Assembly: GCA_017553815.1 (NCBI GenBank)
Contig: JAFZJT010000220.1
Location: 1-15,866, forward strand
Length of the DNA: 15,866 bases
Source of the DNA: Clostridia bacterium
GTDB lineage: Bacteria; Bacillota_A; Clostridia; Christensenellales; CAG-138
Direction: 5' to 3'
Shown one piece after another: positions 1 to 8,041 of this stretch. The first letter of the stretch is position 1; each line of letters starts with the position of its first letter. The notes beneath the pieces are model-generated. The model was given only the letters and a program-made list of their open reading frames with translations. It did no database searches and was not told where the DNA came from. A program made the translations under genes and the position numbers.

Positions 1-555
1 GTTATCGCGATTGCCTCCCGCGCCCTCGCGACCGTTGTCGCGCGACCTTCGCTCGCCGCGCGGGTCGGGCTTTATCTCGACCCTGCGGATCTCGTCCTGC
101 TTTTTGCCTTCATCGGGCTTTTTCTCGGCGGCTGGCTTGCTTTCCTCCGCATTGCCCGTATCCTGAGCCGCGGTTTCGGTGCCCTCGGCGGGCTTTACCT
201 GCTCGATCTTCTCGGTCTTGTCGCTTTCCGCGCCCTGAACCGACTCGGTGTCCGCGATCTTAACGACGGAAGCCTGCGAAGCATCGGGTTCGTCACCGAA
301 GTTGCCGTCCCTGTCGCTGACATAGACGCCCTGCTGACTGTCGGAGTTGAGGTATTCCTGCCAGCGCTCGGCCTTTTCGCGCTCGAGCCTCGCTTCCTCC
401 TCCTTCTTTCTTGCGGCAATAAGCGCGCTCTCGCGGCGCTTGGCGGTCTGGAGCGAAGAGCTCGTATCCGTCCTAAGAGCGGTCGTTTTTTCGATCAGCT
501 CCTCGGCTCTGCTCCTTATTTGTTTTGCCTTTTCCAGTAATTCGGCTTTATTCAT
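1..555 (-). CDS. infB: Translation initiation factor IF-2, N-terminal part (partial)
   Basis: This is the first 185 codons of a gene that continues past the left edge. The ATG at 553-555 has a strong GGAGGAAGAG ribosome binding site and overlaps the end of the L7Ae-like gene by 8 bases. The visible protein starts MNKAELLEKAKQIRS and is a charged, low-complexity, probably disordered segment rich in Glu, Lys, Arg and Ala. It ends in an Arg/Gly-rich stretch. The IF-2 GTPase domain is not in the window, so the name rests on operon position: rimP-nusA-ylxR-ylxQ is followed by infB in Firmicutes. A variable, charged N-terminal extension is normal for IF-2. IF-2 delivers initiator tRNA to the small ribosomal subunit. 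The usual short IF2_N repeat near the start is not obvious here. Confidence 0.82.
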   Translation of the reverse strand, partial: MNKAELLEKAKQIRSRAEELIEKTTALRTDTSSSLQTAKRRESALIAARKKEEEARLEREKAERWQEYLNSDSQQGVYVSDRDGNFGDEPDASQASVVKIADTESVQGAESDKTEKIEQVKPAEGTETAAQDTGNAEESKPAAEKKPDEGKKQDEIRRVEIKPDPRGERRSRDNGREGAGGNRDN

Positions 556-928
556 TGCTCTCTTCCTCCAGTCGGTAAACATTTTGCTTTTCGCAATTAT
601 CGGTATTCTCGTTTTCACGCTCCGCACGAGCCTTTTCCTCGGCGGAGAGTATCATTTTCTTGAAGCCGTCGTCCGTGACGACCGCGCTCATTCTTGCGCT
701 CTTTCCTATCGCAAAGCCCAGATCGCGAACAAATATAATAGGAACGTTTCTGAACTCGCAGGCGTCGCGCCATTGTTTTTTCGTGTTTTCGGAGGCGCCT
801 TCATCGACTATCGCAAGCTTTCCGCCGCTTTTCAGCGCCTTTTCCGCGGCGAACTCGCCCGAAGCGAGCTTGCCCGCCTTCATGCAGAGCCCTATCGCGC
901 GCATCAGCCTTCTTTCAAGCTCGGTCAT
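548..928 (-). CDS. ylxQ: L7Ae/L30e-family RNA-binding protein, YlxQ-like
   Basis: A 126-residue protein of the L7Ae/L30e/S12e/Gadd45 ribosomal-protein fold. The family signature is clear: a core beginning ELERRLMRAIGLCMKAGKL, then GKLAIVDEGASENTKKQW and VPIIFV at about residue 62. Members bind kink-turn RNA; the exact role of bacterial YlxQ is not settled. The start overlaps the ylxR stop by 4 bases (ATGA), a usual sign of translational coupling, and the 3' end overlaps infB by 8 bases. The protein is longer than the roughly 100 residues of Bacillus YlxQ because of a charged Glu/Asn-rich tail from about residue 93. It lies in the rimP-nusA-infB operon and is presumably regulated with it. Confidence 0.92.
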   Translation of the reverse strand: MTELERRLMRAIGLCMKAGKLASGEFAAEKALKSGGKLAIVDEGASENTKKQWRDACEFRNVPIIFVRDLGFAIGKSARMSAVVTDDGFKKMILSAEEKARAERENENTDNCEKQNVYRLEEESNE

Positions 929-1221
929 TCCGCGTCGCCCCCGTTCCCATCCGTCGGTGAAAGCGACTCTATCCTCGACGCGAGCGCGTCGAAAACCTCC
1001 TTCTCGACCTTTCTTGAAAACGCCCTCTCGAGCGCGCGGCTCTTCACGGCGCGTTCAAGGCAGCCTCTTATCGGGCAAACGTACGCGCCGCGCCCCGGCG
1101 CCTTACCCGTTTCATCGACGGAAACGGCGCCCTCCTTAGAGCACACTATGCGCACCAACTCGCGTTTGGGCTTCATTTCGCGGCAACCCACGCACATGCG
1201 CATCGGTATCTTTTTCTGCAA
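925..1221 (-). CDS. ylxR: YlxR/RnpM-family RNA-binding protein
   Basis: A 98-residue YlxR (DUF448) protein. Diagnostic motifs are MRMCVGCREMKPKRELVRIV (residues 7-26, with the C10/C13 pair) and GRGAYVC (43-49). The fold binds RNA, and the Bacillus homologue is reported to modulate RNase P. The start codon is TTG at 1219-1221, set by a GGAGGAAGGA ribosome binding site directly upstream; the in-frame ATG six codons later is too far from it. The gene lies 77 bases after nusA. That gap holds a small 6-bp hairpin (1240-1259, GTTTTC/GAAAAC) whose role, if any, is unclear. The 3' end overlaps ylxQ by 4 bases. The tail after about residue 85 is short and acidic. Confidence 0.93.
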   Translation of the reverse strand: MQKKIPMRMCVGCREMKPKRELVRIVCSKEGAVSVDETGKAPGRGAYVCPIRGCLERAVKSRALERAFSRKVEKEVFDALASRIESLSPTDGNGGDAE

Positions 1222-1298
1222 ATCCTTCCTCCGAAAACCGTTTTCTTTTAAATGAAAACCGATTTTTATCTTACTTTTAAATTATTATGAATCCCGCT

Positions 1299-2441
1299 TT
1301 ATTCTTCGATATCGCTGAGGATCTCTCCAACATCGATATCCTCGTCCTCATCGATGCCTTCTATATCGTCCGCATCGTCCGCACCGAGGCCGAGCTCTTC
1401 AAACTCGCCGTCCGCCTGGGACTGGGACTTGATGTCTATCTTCCAACCCGTCAGCTTCGCGGCGAGCCTTGCATTCTGACCCTCCTTGCCTATCGCGAGC
1501 GAGAGCTGGCTGTCGGGCACGATCACTCGCGCCGCCTTTTCGGCTTCGTTTATGAATACCATCGTTACCTTCGCGGGGCCGAGCGCCTTGGCGATATAGA
1601 CTGCGATATCGGGATCCCACTCGATGATATCCATCTTCTCGTTATGAAGCTCGCTGACGATGCGCTCCACGCGCACGCCGCGCTGACCCACGCACGCGCC
1701 GACCGCGTCCACCTGCTCATCGGTGCTGAACACGGCGATCTTGGTGCGCTGACCCGCCTCGCGGGCGATGGACTTTATCTGAACGATGCCGGACTGGATC
1801 TCGGGGATCTCCAGCTCGAAAAGGCGCTTGACGAGGCCGGGATGCGTCCTCGATGCGAGGATCTGTGGACCCTTGGTGTCGCGCTGAACCTTTAATACGT
1901 AGATCTTCACGCGGTCGTTGGTCTCGTAATTCTCGCCCGCGATGACCTCGTTGAAGGGGATGAGGCCGTCGGTCTTGCCGAGCTCAACGTAGATGCCGTT
2001 CTTCTCGCTGCGCTGAACGATCGCGGTGAGAACCTCATTTTCCTTCTCGGCGTATTCATCGAAGATCGCGCCCTGCTCCGCCTCGCGGATGCGCTGCATT
2101 ACGACCTGCTTGGCGGTCTGCGCGGCTATCCTGCCGAAATTCTTGGTGTCGGCCTCCTCCTCGAGCACGTCGCCGATCTCAAACAGCGGGTTGACCGCCT
2201 TGGCGTTCTTGAGGGAGATCTCGGTCATGGGATCCTCAACGGTCTCCACAACGGTCTTGGACGCCCAGATCTCTATCTTACCGGTCTCGCGGTCGAGATT
2301 GGCGCGAACGTTGCCGTTCGTGTTGTAATTTTTCTTATATGCGCTGACGAGCGCCGCTTCGATGGCGTCCGCAAGCACCTCAAAAGAGATGCCCCTATCC
2401 TTGCTTATCTGCCTAAGTGCGCTGATGAGTTCCGCGTTCAT
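1299..2441 (-). CDS. nusA: Transcription termination/antitermination factor NusA
   Basis: A 380-residue NusA, close to the short Firmicutes form (about 370 residues). Domains in order: the N-terminal RNA-polymerase-binding domain (1 to about 125, starting MNAELISALRQISKDRGISF), an S1 RNA-binding domain (about 134-200, with GIYVELGKTDGLIP), KH1 (about 225-285, with VGACVGQRGVRVERI) and KH2 (about 295-345, with LAIGKEGQNARLAAKLTGW). An acidic Asp/Glu tail of about 35 residues follows. The C-terminal AR repeats of proteobacterial NusA are absent, as expected. The ATG is preceded by AAGGAG at 8-base spacing. NusA binds RNA polymerase and nascent RNA and affects pausing and termination. In Bacillus it limits its own operon by attenuation, which fits the leader hairpin seen upstream of rimP here. 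Confidence 0.97.
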   Translation of the reverse strand: MNAELISALRQISKDRGISFEVLADAIEAALVSAYKKNYNTNGNVRANLDRETGKIEIWASKTVVETVEDPMTEISLKNAKAVNPLFEIGDVLEEEADTKNFGRIAAQTAKQVVMQRIREAEQGAIFDEYAEKENEVLTAIVQRSEKNGIYVELGKTDGLIPFNEVIAGENYETNDRVKIYVLKVQRDTKGPQILASRTHPGLVKRLFELEIPEIQSGIVQIKSIAREAGQRTKIAVFSTDEQVDAVGACVGQRGVRVERIVSELHNEKMDIIEWDPDIAVYIAKALGPAKVTMVFINEAEKAARVIVPDSQLSLAIGKEGQNARLAAKLTGWKIDIKSQSQADGEFEELGLGADDADDIEGIDEDEDIDVGEILSDIEE

Positions 2442-2507
2442 TTTATTATCTCCTTAAAAATCATTATCTGTTTGGGTTTAACTTTGCTCACGGCCGCGAA
2501 TCCGGCG

Positions 2508-2960
2508 TTAAAAGTCGATATGCGGGCGAACGAGCGCGCAGGCCTTGCGCCCCATCGTTCTCTCGCCCTTATCGGTTTTAACGGTGAAGCTCTCCGCGTC
2601 GAACGATATGAGCTCGCCCGAATACTCCTTCTTGCCGTCCAAGGGGGCGTAGAGGCGAATATCGAGCTTTTTGCCGATATTTCTTTGAAAATCCTTGTCC
2701 TTTTTAAGCGGTCGGTCGATGCCGATACTGCTCACGGAGAGATAGTACGCCTGCTCGATAGGGTCGACCTCGTCGAGGATGGGGTCCACGGCGTTGCTGA
2801 CGCGCTCGCAGTCGTCCAGATCGACGCCGCCCTCTTTGTCGATGAACAGCGTCAACACCCAGTTGTCGTATTCCTTTTGGAATTCGACCTCATACAGCTC
2901 GTAGCCGAGATTTTTAACGGTCGGCTCAAGCAATTCAAAGATACGGTCTGTAAGCTTCAA
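2508..2960 (-). CDS. rimP: Ribosome maturation factor RimP
   Basis: A 150-residue RimP, the usual family length, needed for maturation of the 30S ribosomal subunit. The N-terminal alpha/beta domain contains NLGYELYEVEF and WVLTLFIDKEGGVDLDDCE; the family signature YYLSVSSIGIDRPLKKDKDF comes at residues 67-86; an SH3-like C-terminal domain follows (RLYAPLDGKKEYSGELI). It starts with TTG (2958-2960), supported by GGAGGAAGAA five bases upstream and by alignment of MKLTDRIFELLEPTVKNLG with the family N-terminus. It is the first gene of the nusA operon, about 118 nt downstream of the predicted transcription start, and nusA follows after 66 bases. Confidence 0.96.
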   Translation of the reverse strand: MKLTDRIFELLEPTVKNLGYELYEVEFQKEYDNWVLTLFIDKEGGVDLDDCERVSNAVDPILDEVDPIEQAYYLSVSSIGIDRPLKKDKDFQRNIGKKLDIRLYAPLDGKKEYSGELISFDAESFTVKTDKGERTMGRKACALVRPHIDF

Positions 2961-2985
2961 TTCTTCCTCCGAAAAGGTACCCCCT

Positions 2986-3016
2986 CAAAATTAAAGAGCG
3001 GGTTTTGCCCACTCTT
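2986..3016 (-). terminator. Leader hairpin with T-rich tail: candidate attenuator of the rimP-nusA operon
   Basis: In the transcribed direction, arms at 3016-3008 and 3002-2994 (AAGAGTGGG/CCCGCTCTT) form a 9-bp stem with one G-U pair and a 5-base CAAAA loop. It is followed by TTTAATTTTG. This is the shape of a weak intrinsic terminator, placed inside the operon's own leader about 26 bases before the rimP start codon. A longer-range pairing of GTACCTTC (3024-3017) with GGGGGTAC (2985-2978), using two G-U pairs, could enclose the hairpin. NusA-dependent attenuation in the equivalent leader is known in Bacillus; its operation here is inferred. Confidence 0.6.
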
Positions 3017-3027
3017 GAAGGTACTTC

Positions 3028-3042
3028 CGACATTTTCTGTCG
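3028..3042 (-). other. Small leader hairpin upstream of the attenuator
   Basis: CGACA-GAAAA-TGTCG forms a 5-bp stem with a GAAAA loop in the rimP leader, ending 11 bases before the larger hairpin. Both lie between the predicted transcription start near 3078 and rimP. It may be a pause hairpin or an anti-attenuator element, but it is short and could be incidental. Confidence 0.35.
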
Positions 3043-3084
3043 CTGAAAAGTTTACGGTGATCCATAAATACAAGGTACATTAGC

Positions 3085-3113
3085 AGAATAACATATTTTG
3101 TTCATAATTGCAA
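3085..3113 (-). promoter_or_regulatory. Housekeeping-type promoter of the rimP-nusA operon
   Basis: On the minus strand TTGCAA (-35, 3108-3113) is followed by exactly 17 bases and TATTCT (-10, 3085-3090). The -10 box is extended by TG one base upstream (TGTTATTCT). The surrounding sequence is much more AT-rich than the genes. The predicted start is near 3078, which gives a leader of about 118 nt before rimP. The rest of the 2961-3276 gap, between this promoter and the acetyltransferase gene, has no gene. It holds 9-bp inverted-repeat arms (3198-3206 and 3272-3280) that could form a loose structure at the end of the upstream transcript. Confidence 0.7.
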
Positions 3114-3276
3114 TAGTTTTTTCGCAAATGCACCATATATTTTTAGAAATTATATGCATTTTCAATGGTTTTATGCGCTATGAAGCGTGATTCATGCTTG
3201 AGCGCGCCAAAGCCAAGCGGGTTTTTCCGTTTTTTCAAGCGGGCGCAAAGCATTTTACTGCTATCAATACCCGCGC

Positions 3277-4254
3277 TCAATACCTCTTTGAATCAAACGG
3301 CTCGCTCTCCCCTAAAAACTCCTCGAAGCGCCTTTCGCCGATCGGCTTGAGCATATTGAAGCGCTCCACGCCGCATTCGCCGCAGGCAAGCGAAAAAGCG
3401 GTCGGAAGCGGCAGCTCCACCGCGCCGAGTTCATCCAAAAGGCGAAGGATAAGCTCCTCGGCGGCGGCCTCGCCTGTAAAGGCGAATTCGTCGAGGCGCA
3501 CGGGCTTTTTCCGCTCCTCGCCGCCATCGTCCTCCGCGCCGTACCAAAGCGCGTAGGCTTCGCCCGAATCGGTCTTGACCGCAAGCGCGCGCCCGCCGCA
3601 GACCGCGTATTCCTCAAGCACCGCCGCGCATTTTTCGCGGGTTCTTACAAGAGCGCCGCAGAGGTTTTCGGTGTATGCGCCGTAGACGCGATAAAGCATA
3701 TCCTCATCGAGCAGCACGATCCGTGCGTTCTCCCCCGCGCTTTTCGGCTTGCAGCATTCGCCCGCAGAGAAGGGGTCGAGAAGCTGATACTCCCCGCTTT
3801 TCAGCTTGCAGATATTACGCACCGCAAACGCACGAAAGCCAAGCTTTTCATAAAAACCGAAGTCAAACGGCTGAAGCACCATCGCTTCACAGCCGAGCGG
3901 GGCGAGCCTTGCTTCAAGCACTTCAAAAAGCCGCCGAACGAACCCTCTCCGCCTGTATTCGGGGGAGGTGCAAACGCCCGCAACGAACGCCCCCCGCGCC
4001 GTTTTCCCCTTTGAAACGCGCATGAAAAGCTCCTCGAAGCAGAGCATGCTGACGAGCTTTTCGCGCGCTTCGCTCCCTTCTTCCTCCGAAACGAAGAGTC
4101 CGAGCGTCCTTTCCGGCGCGGTGCGCGCGCGGAAATAGTAGTCCACGAAGCTTTCGTCGTCATCGGGGAAGCTCGCGAGCCAAAGCGCCTTTGCCGCTTC
4201 GAGGTCTCGGCTATCAAGCGTTCTGATATTTATTTTTTGCTTATAATCGCTCAA
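3277..4254 (-). CDS. Eis-like GNAT-family N-acetyltransferase
   Basis: A 325-residue protein with an N-terminal GNAT domain. The acetyl-CoA-binding motif A is at VAGVCTSPEYRRRGFVRRLF (residues 91-110), and QPFDFGFYEKLGFRAF (128-143) is the typical motif B region. The second half (about 180-310) is the weaker, GNAT-derived extension found in Eis-like proteins, ending with FNMLKPIGERRFEEFL. It appears to lack a clear SCP2 sterol-carrier domain and is shorter than mycobacterial Eis (about 400 residues). The substrate cannot be told from sequence; Eis relatives acetylate aminoglycosides or protein amines, but most clostridial members are uncharacterised. The TTG start at 4252-4254 lies 7 bases after the deoC stop with no good ribosome binding site. 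Translation is therefore probably coupled to deoC, and the exact start is uncertain. Confidence 0.85.
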   Translation of the reverse strand: MSDYKQKINIRTLDSRDLEAAKALWLASFPDDDESFVDYYFRARTAPERTLGLFVSEEEGSEAREKLVSMLCFEELFMRVSKGKTARGAFVAGVCTSPEYRRRGFVRRLFEVLEARLAPLGCEAMVLQPFDFGFYEKLGFRAFAVRNICKLKSGEYQLLDPFSAGECCKPKSAGENARIVLLDEDMLYRVYGAYTENLCGALVRTREKCAAVLEEYAVCGGRALAVKTDSGEAYALWYGAEDDGGEERKKPVRLDEFAFTGEAAAEELILRLLDELGAVELPLPTAFSLACGECGVERFNMLKPIGERRFEEFLGESEPFDSKRY

Positions 4255-4261
4255 TATTGAA

Positions 4262-4903
4262 TCAGCCGAGCAGTTTAACGCCGTTGCTCGTGCCGAGCCT
4301 CGACGCGCCCGCCGCGATGAACTTCTCCGCGTCCTCGGGGGTGCGCACGCCGCCCGAAGCCTTAACGCCCATCTCCTCGCCCACGACCTTGCGCATCAGC
4401 GCCACGTCGTGCTCGTTCGCGCCGCCCGTGGAGAAGCCCGTGGAGGTCTTGACGAAATCCGCGCCCGCTTCCTTCGCGCATTGGCAGGCGAGCACCTTCT
4501 CCTCGTCCGTAAGCAGGCAGGTCTCGATGATGACCTTGACGAGCGCCTCGCCGTTTGCGGCAGTCACGACCGCCTCAATATCCTTTTTAACGAGCTCCCA
4601 GTTGCCGTCCTTCGCCGCGCCGATATTGATGACCATATCCAGCTCCTTCGCGCCTTCCTCAATGGCGGCGGCGGCCTCAAACGCCTTCACCTCGGGAAGC
4701 GTTGCGCCCAGAGGGAAGCCGATTACGCAGCAGGGAAGCACGTCGCTCCCCTCGAGCTCGGCGGCAACGAAGCCAACGCGCGACGGGTTCACGCAAACGC
4801 TCTTGAAGCCGTATTCCTTCGCCTCGTCGCAAATCTTCTTTATCGCTTCCTCGCTCGCGTCGGGCTTTAAAAGGGTGTGGTCTATCATCTTTCTGATTTC
4901 CAT
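4262..4903 (-). CDS. deoC: Deoxyribose-phosphate aldolase
   Basis: A 213-residue class I aldolase (DERA) that splits 2-deoxyribose-5-phosphate into glyceraldehyde-3-phosphate and acetaldehyde during deoxynucleoside breakdown. The catalytic set is intact: Asp89 in [11 protein letters not shown], the Schiff-base Lys152 in [10 protein letters not shown] and Lys181 in [11 protein letters not shown] phosphate-binding region lies near GTSNG at the C-terminus. The ATG at 4901-4903 is chosen over an in-frame TTG five codons upstream because that TTG overlaps the GGAGG that serves the ATG at 8-base spacing. No other nucleoside-salvage gene (deoA, deoB, pdp, cdd) is nearby, so it stands alone with respect to its pathway. 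The Eis-like gene follows after 7 bases. Confidence 0.96.
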   Translation of the reverse strand: MEIRKMIDHTLLKPDASEEAIKKICDEAKEYGFKSVCVNPSRVGFVAAELEGSDVLPCCVIGFPLGATLPEVKAFEAAAAIEEGAKELDMVINIGAAKDGNWELVKKDIEAVVTAANGEALVKVIIETCLLTDEEKVLACQCAKEAGADFVKTSTGFSTGGANEHDVALMRKVVGEEMGVKASGGVRTPEDAEKFIAAGASRLGTSNGVKLLG

Positions 4904-4952
4904 TACAGAATCCTCCAATAAAAATTCTAATATTTATAAAACTAAATCTTCA

Positions 4953-4971
4953 GAAATTCCTTTGGAATTTC
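4953..4971. repeat. 8-bp inverted repeat (GAAATTCC-ttt-GGAATTTC)
   Basis: Perfect 8-base arms at 4953-4960 and 4964-4971 separated by three bases, in the AT-rich gap between mnmA and deoC. It could be an operator, a small hairpin in the deoC leader, or part of a dispersed intergenic element together with the adjacent heptamer repeats. No T-run follows on the minus strand, so it is not a convincing terminator for mnmA. Confidence 0.5.
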
Positions 4972-4980
4972 ATCCTTAAC

Positions 4981-6159
<1,179 letters not shown>

Positions 6160-6360
6160 TTATTGCGCCGAAACCGAAACGACCTCGAAGCCCAGCGCCT
6201 CGATAGCCGCGCGGATATCCGCCTCGCTTTTTTCGGACTCGACCGCGATATCGTTCAGCTCGACCTTTTCGATGCTTGCGCCGAGATTCTCCATCGCCTT
6301 TGTTACCTTTTTGATGCAATGCGGGCAGCCCATGCCCTTGGTGATGATGGAATATTTCAT
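6160..6360 (-). CDS. Heavy-metal-associated (CopZ-like) protein
   Basis: A 66-residue protein made of a single HMA ferredoxin-like domain. The metal-binding MxCxxC motif is MGCPHC (Met10, Cys12, Cys15), and the fold is complete up to the final strand (IEALGFEVVSVSAQ). Such proteins carry Cu(I) or related soft metals in the cytoplasm and pass them to P-type ATPases. The ATG at 6358-6360 is supported by AAGGAG nine bases upstream; a longer reading frame upstream lacks such a site. No copper ATPase or copper regulator (CsoR, CopY) is in the window, so its partner must be elsewhere. It lies 26 bases after the TmrB-like/GNAT fusion gene, probably in the same transcript. Confidence 0.93.
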   Translation of the reverse strand: MKYSIITKGMGCPHCIKKVTKAMENLGASIEKVELNDIAVESEKSEADIRAAIEALGFEVVSVSAQ

Positions 6361-6386
6361 TTTTTCTTTCTCCTTCGTATCGTTTT

Positions 6387-7469
6387 TTATTCCAAATCCA
6401 ATCGCCATGTTATGGCGTCGTATTTTTCGCCGTTCACTTCGCGGATATCCTTTTTTCGGCAGACCTCGATAAAGCCGAGCTTATCCGCAACGCGCACCAT
6501 GCGTGCATTGCCCGACCAGGTTTGCGTGTAGACCGATTTATACCCAAGCGAGCGGTAATACTCGATAAATGCCTTGAGCGCCTGCGTGCCGAGCCCCCCG
6601 CTCCTCATTTCGATCGGGGGAATACATATGCCTATCGCGGGCAAACCCTCCTCATTCTCCAAATAGTCGAGGTCGGTATAGGCCGAAACCCAGCCGATAT
6701 GCACGCCGTCCGCCTCTATCTCGAATTTCCACCTGCGCCTGTCCTCGGGCAGGTAGCGCACTTTTTGATAGTATTCCGTCCAGATCTCGCGCTGTTTCTC
6801 CTCGGTGCCGTCCTCGATGGGCTCCCAGGGCGCATCCCAGTTATCCCACTCGGTTTCAACGGTGAACCAGCGAATATAATCCTCGATATCGGCTTCTGTT
6901 ATATCCCTCAGAATAAGCGTCGGTTTCCTTCCCGCAGAAGGATCGCGGCTATCCGCGCATCGCTTATCACCGACGAAAGAAAGCACGGCGGCCGCCAATT
7001 CAGCAACGGTTTTTTCATCGGTTTCGATATGTATGCCGTCAAGCGCGGCGCTGCCCCGCCTTGAAAGCTCGATATTCTCCATGCACCAGCAGCCCTCCTC
7101 CTCGCCGCGCTTGAGGATGCGGTCGTGGACGGTTTTGTGCGAAGCTTCGAGCACGATAAGCTCGGTTTTTATCCCCGCTTGGCGCAGCTTTTCGATGATG
7201 CCGAAGGAGCTCTCGCGCAGAAGCGTCATCGGAACGAGGATATCCTTATTGAATTTCTCGTGAACGTCGCGGATGAGGCGAACGCAGAACTCGCCCCAAA
7301 GCGGGTAATCCTCGAAGATATAGCCGTAGGGGCAGTCGGGATAGTTGCCCCGAACCGCGTTGCCGACCGCCTCCGCGTCGAATATAAGCGCGTTTTCCAT
7401 TCTCTGCGCCAAAGCCTCGGCAAGCGCGGATTTGCCCACGCCGTACGGGCCGCTTATCCAAATTATCAT
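6387..7469 (-). CDS. Fusion of TmrB-like P-loop domain and GNAT acetyltransferase
   Basis: A 360-residue two-domain protein. Residues 1 to about 168 are a P-loop NTPase: Walker A GPYGVGKS (7-14), then EDYPLWGEF (53-61) and KDILVPMTLL (75-84). From memory of the family, the start MIIWISGPYGVGKS and the YPLW and VPMT positions resemble Bacillus TmrB, an ATP-binding tunicamycin-resistance protein. A linker (about 169-183) leads to a RimJ/RimL-type GNAT domain (184-360) with MRSGGLGTQALKAFIEYYRS (288-307) as acetyl-CoA motif A and NARMVRVADKLGF (321-333). The ATG at 7467-7469 has AAGGAAG upstream; the frame is open 23 codons further upstream but without a matching site. The substrate is unknown; a small-molecule or antibiotic-modifying role is inferred. 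The gene runs in a minus-strand series after a FlaR-like kinase gene. Confidence 0.88.
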   Translation of the reverse strand: MIIWISGPYGVGKSALAEALAQRMENALIFDAEAVGNAVRGNYPDCPYGYIFEDYPLWGEFCVRLIRDVHEKFNKDILVPMTLLRESSFGIIEKLRQAGIKTELIVLEASHKTVHDRILKRGEEEGCWCMENIELSRRGSAALDGIHIETDEKTVAELAAAVLSFVGDKRCADSRDPSAGRKPTLILRDITEADIEDYIRWFTVETEWDNWDAPWEPIEDGTEEKQREIWTEYYQKVRYLPEDRRRWKFEIEADGVHIGWVSAYTDLDYLENEEGLPAIGICIPPIEMRSGGLGTQALKAFIEYYRSLGYKSVYTQTWSGNARMVRVADKLGFIEVCRKKDIREVNGEKYDAITWRLDLE

Positions 7470-7519
7470 ACTTTTCACTTCCTTTTTTAAAATCGAAGCC
7501 TCTTCACAAGTCTTCAAAT

Positions 7520-8035
7520 TTATAATTCGTCCAGCCACTCCGAAGCCGTTTCCCGCGATGTGAAGATGAGCACCGTTTTATTCGGATGCTTTTTTATAAG
7601 CTCAAGTACCCTCACCCGCCCGTTTTCGCGGTACGCGCGAACCTGTTCCACAAGGTCAAGGTCGAGCGCGGCGTCCGTGAAAGGAACGTCGCTTCTCTGC
7701 ACTCCGAGCCTCTGCTCGATGCCCTTCAAGCAGCATTCCTCGCTGTAATCAAGGAAGATCACCGTGTCGCAGGCGGCGAAACGCGGCTCGTAGGTGCGGC
7801 TGAAATCCCCGTCTATTATCCATTTTTCGCCGCGCATCACGGCGTTCAAGCGGCTGTCGAACTCCTCGCGCGAGATATGCGTTTTATCCGCACGCCACCA
7901 GATGCAGTCCAGATGCACGAGCGGCAGCCCGGTTTTTTCACGAAGGCGCAGCGCGAGCGTGGTTTTGCCGCTGCCGGGGCAGCCGAGGATTATTATTCTT
8001 TTCCCAAGCGGCAGGGTTTGCGCGTTCATTTCCAT
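7520..8035 (-). CDS. FlaR-like/adenylate-kinase-like P-loop NTPase
   Basis: A 171-residue cytoplasmic P-loop protein. Walker A is GCPGSGKTT (residues 18-26). The family signature LDCIWWRADKTHISREEFD (42-60) is typical of the FlaR/DNA-topology-modulation group of small kinase-like proteins, and WIIDGDFSRTYEPRFAACD (72-90) and VIFLDYSEECCLKG are also characteristic. Members resemble nucleotide kinases, but the phosphate acceptor is not established. The start is either ATG at 8033-8035, with GAGG only four bases upstream, or the ATG two codons later, which has better spacing to the same site. The S4-domain gene ends just 6 bases upstream, so the two are almost certainly co-transcribed. The next gene begins 50 bases downstream. 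Confidence 0.9.
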   Translation of the reverse strand: MEMNAQTLPLGKRIIILGCPGSGKTTLALRLREKTGLPLVHLDCIWWRADKTHISREEFDSRLNAVMRGEKWIIDGDFSRTYEPRFAACDTVIFLDYSEECCLKGIEQRLGVQRSDVPFTDAALDLDLVEQVRAYRENGRVRVLELIKKHPNKTVLIFTSRETASEWLDEL

Positions 8036-8041
8036 TGCCCT

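Noticed and set aside
347..1255. A 302-codon plus-strand frame opposite infB, ylxQ and ylxR
   Set aside because: It lies across three conserved operon genes on the other strand, its protein is low-complexity, and it has no ribosome binding site.
3198..3280. Inverted arms TTGAGCGCG/CGCGCTCAA after the Eis-like gene as a terminator or structured RNA
   Set aside because: The loop is over 60 bases, no T-run follows on the minus strand, and the inner pairings are weak; it is mentioned only as a loose structure.
4904..4918. TTG start five codons upstream for deoC
   Set aside because: The TTG overlaps the GGAGG that is well placed for the ATG at 4901-4903, and [15 protein letters not shown] fits the family N-terminus.
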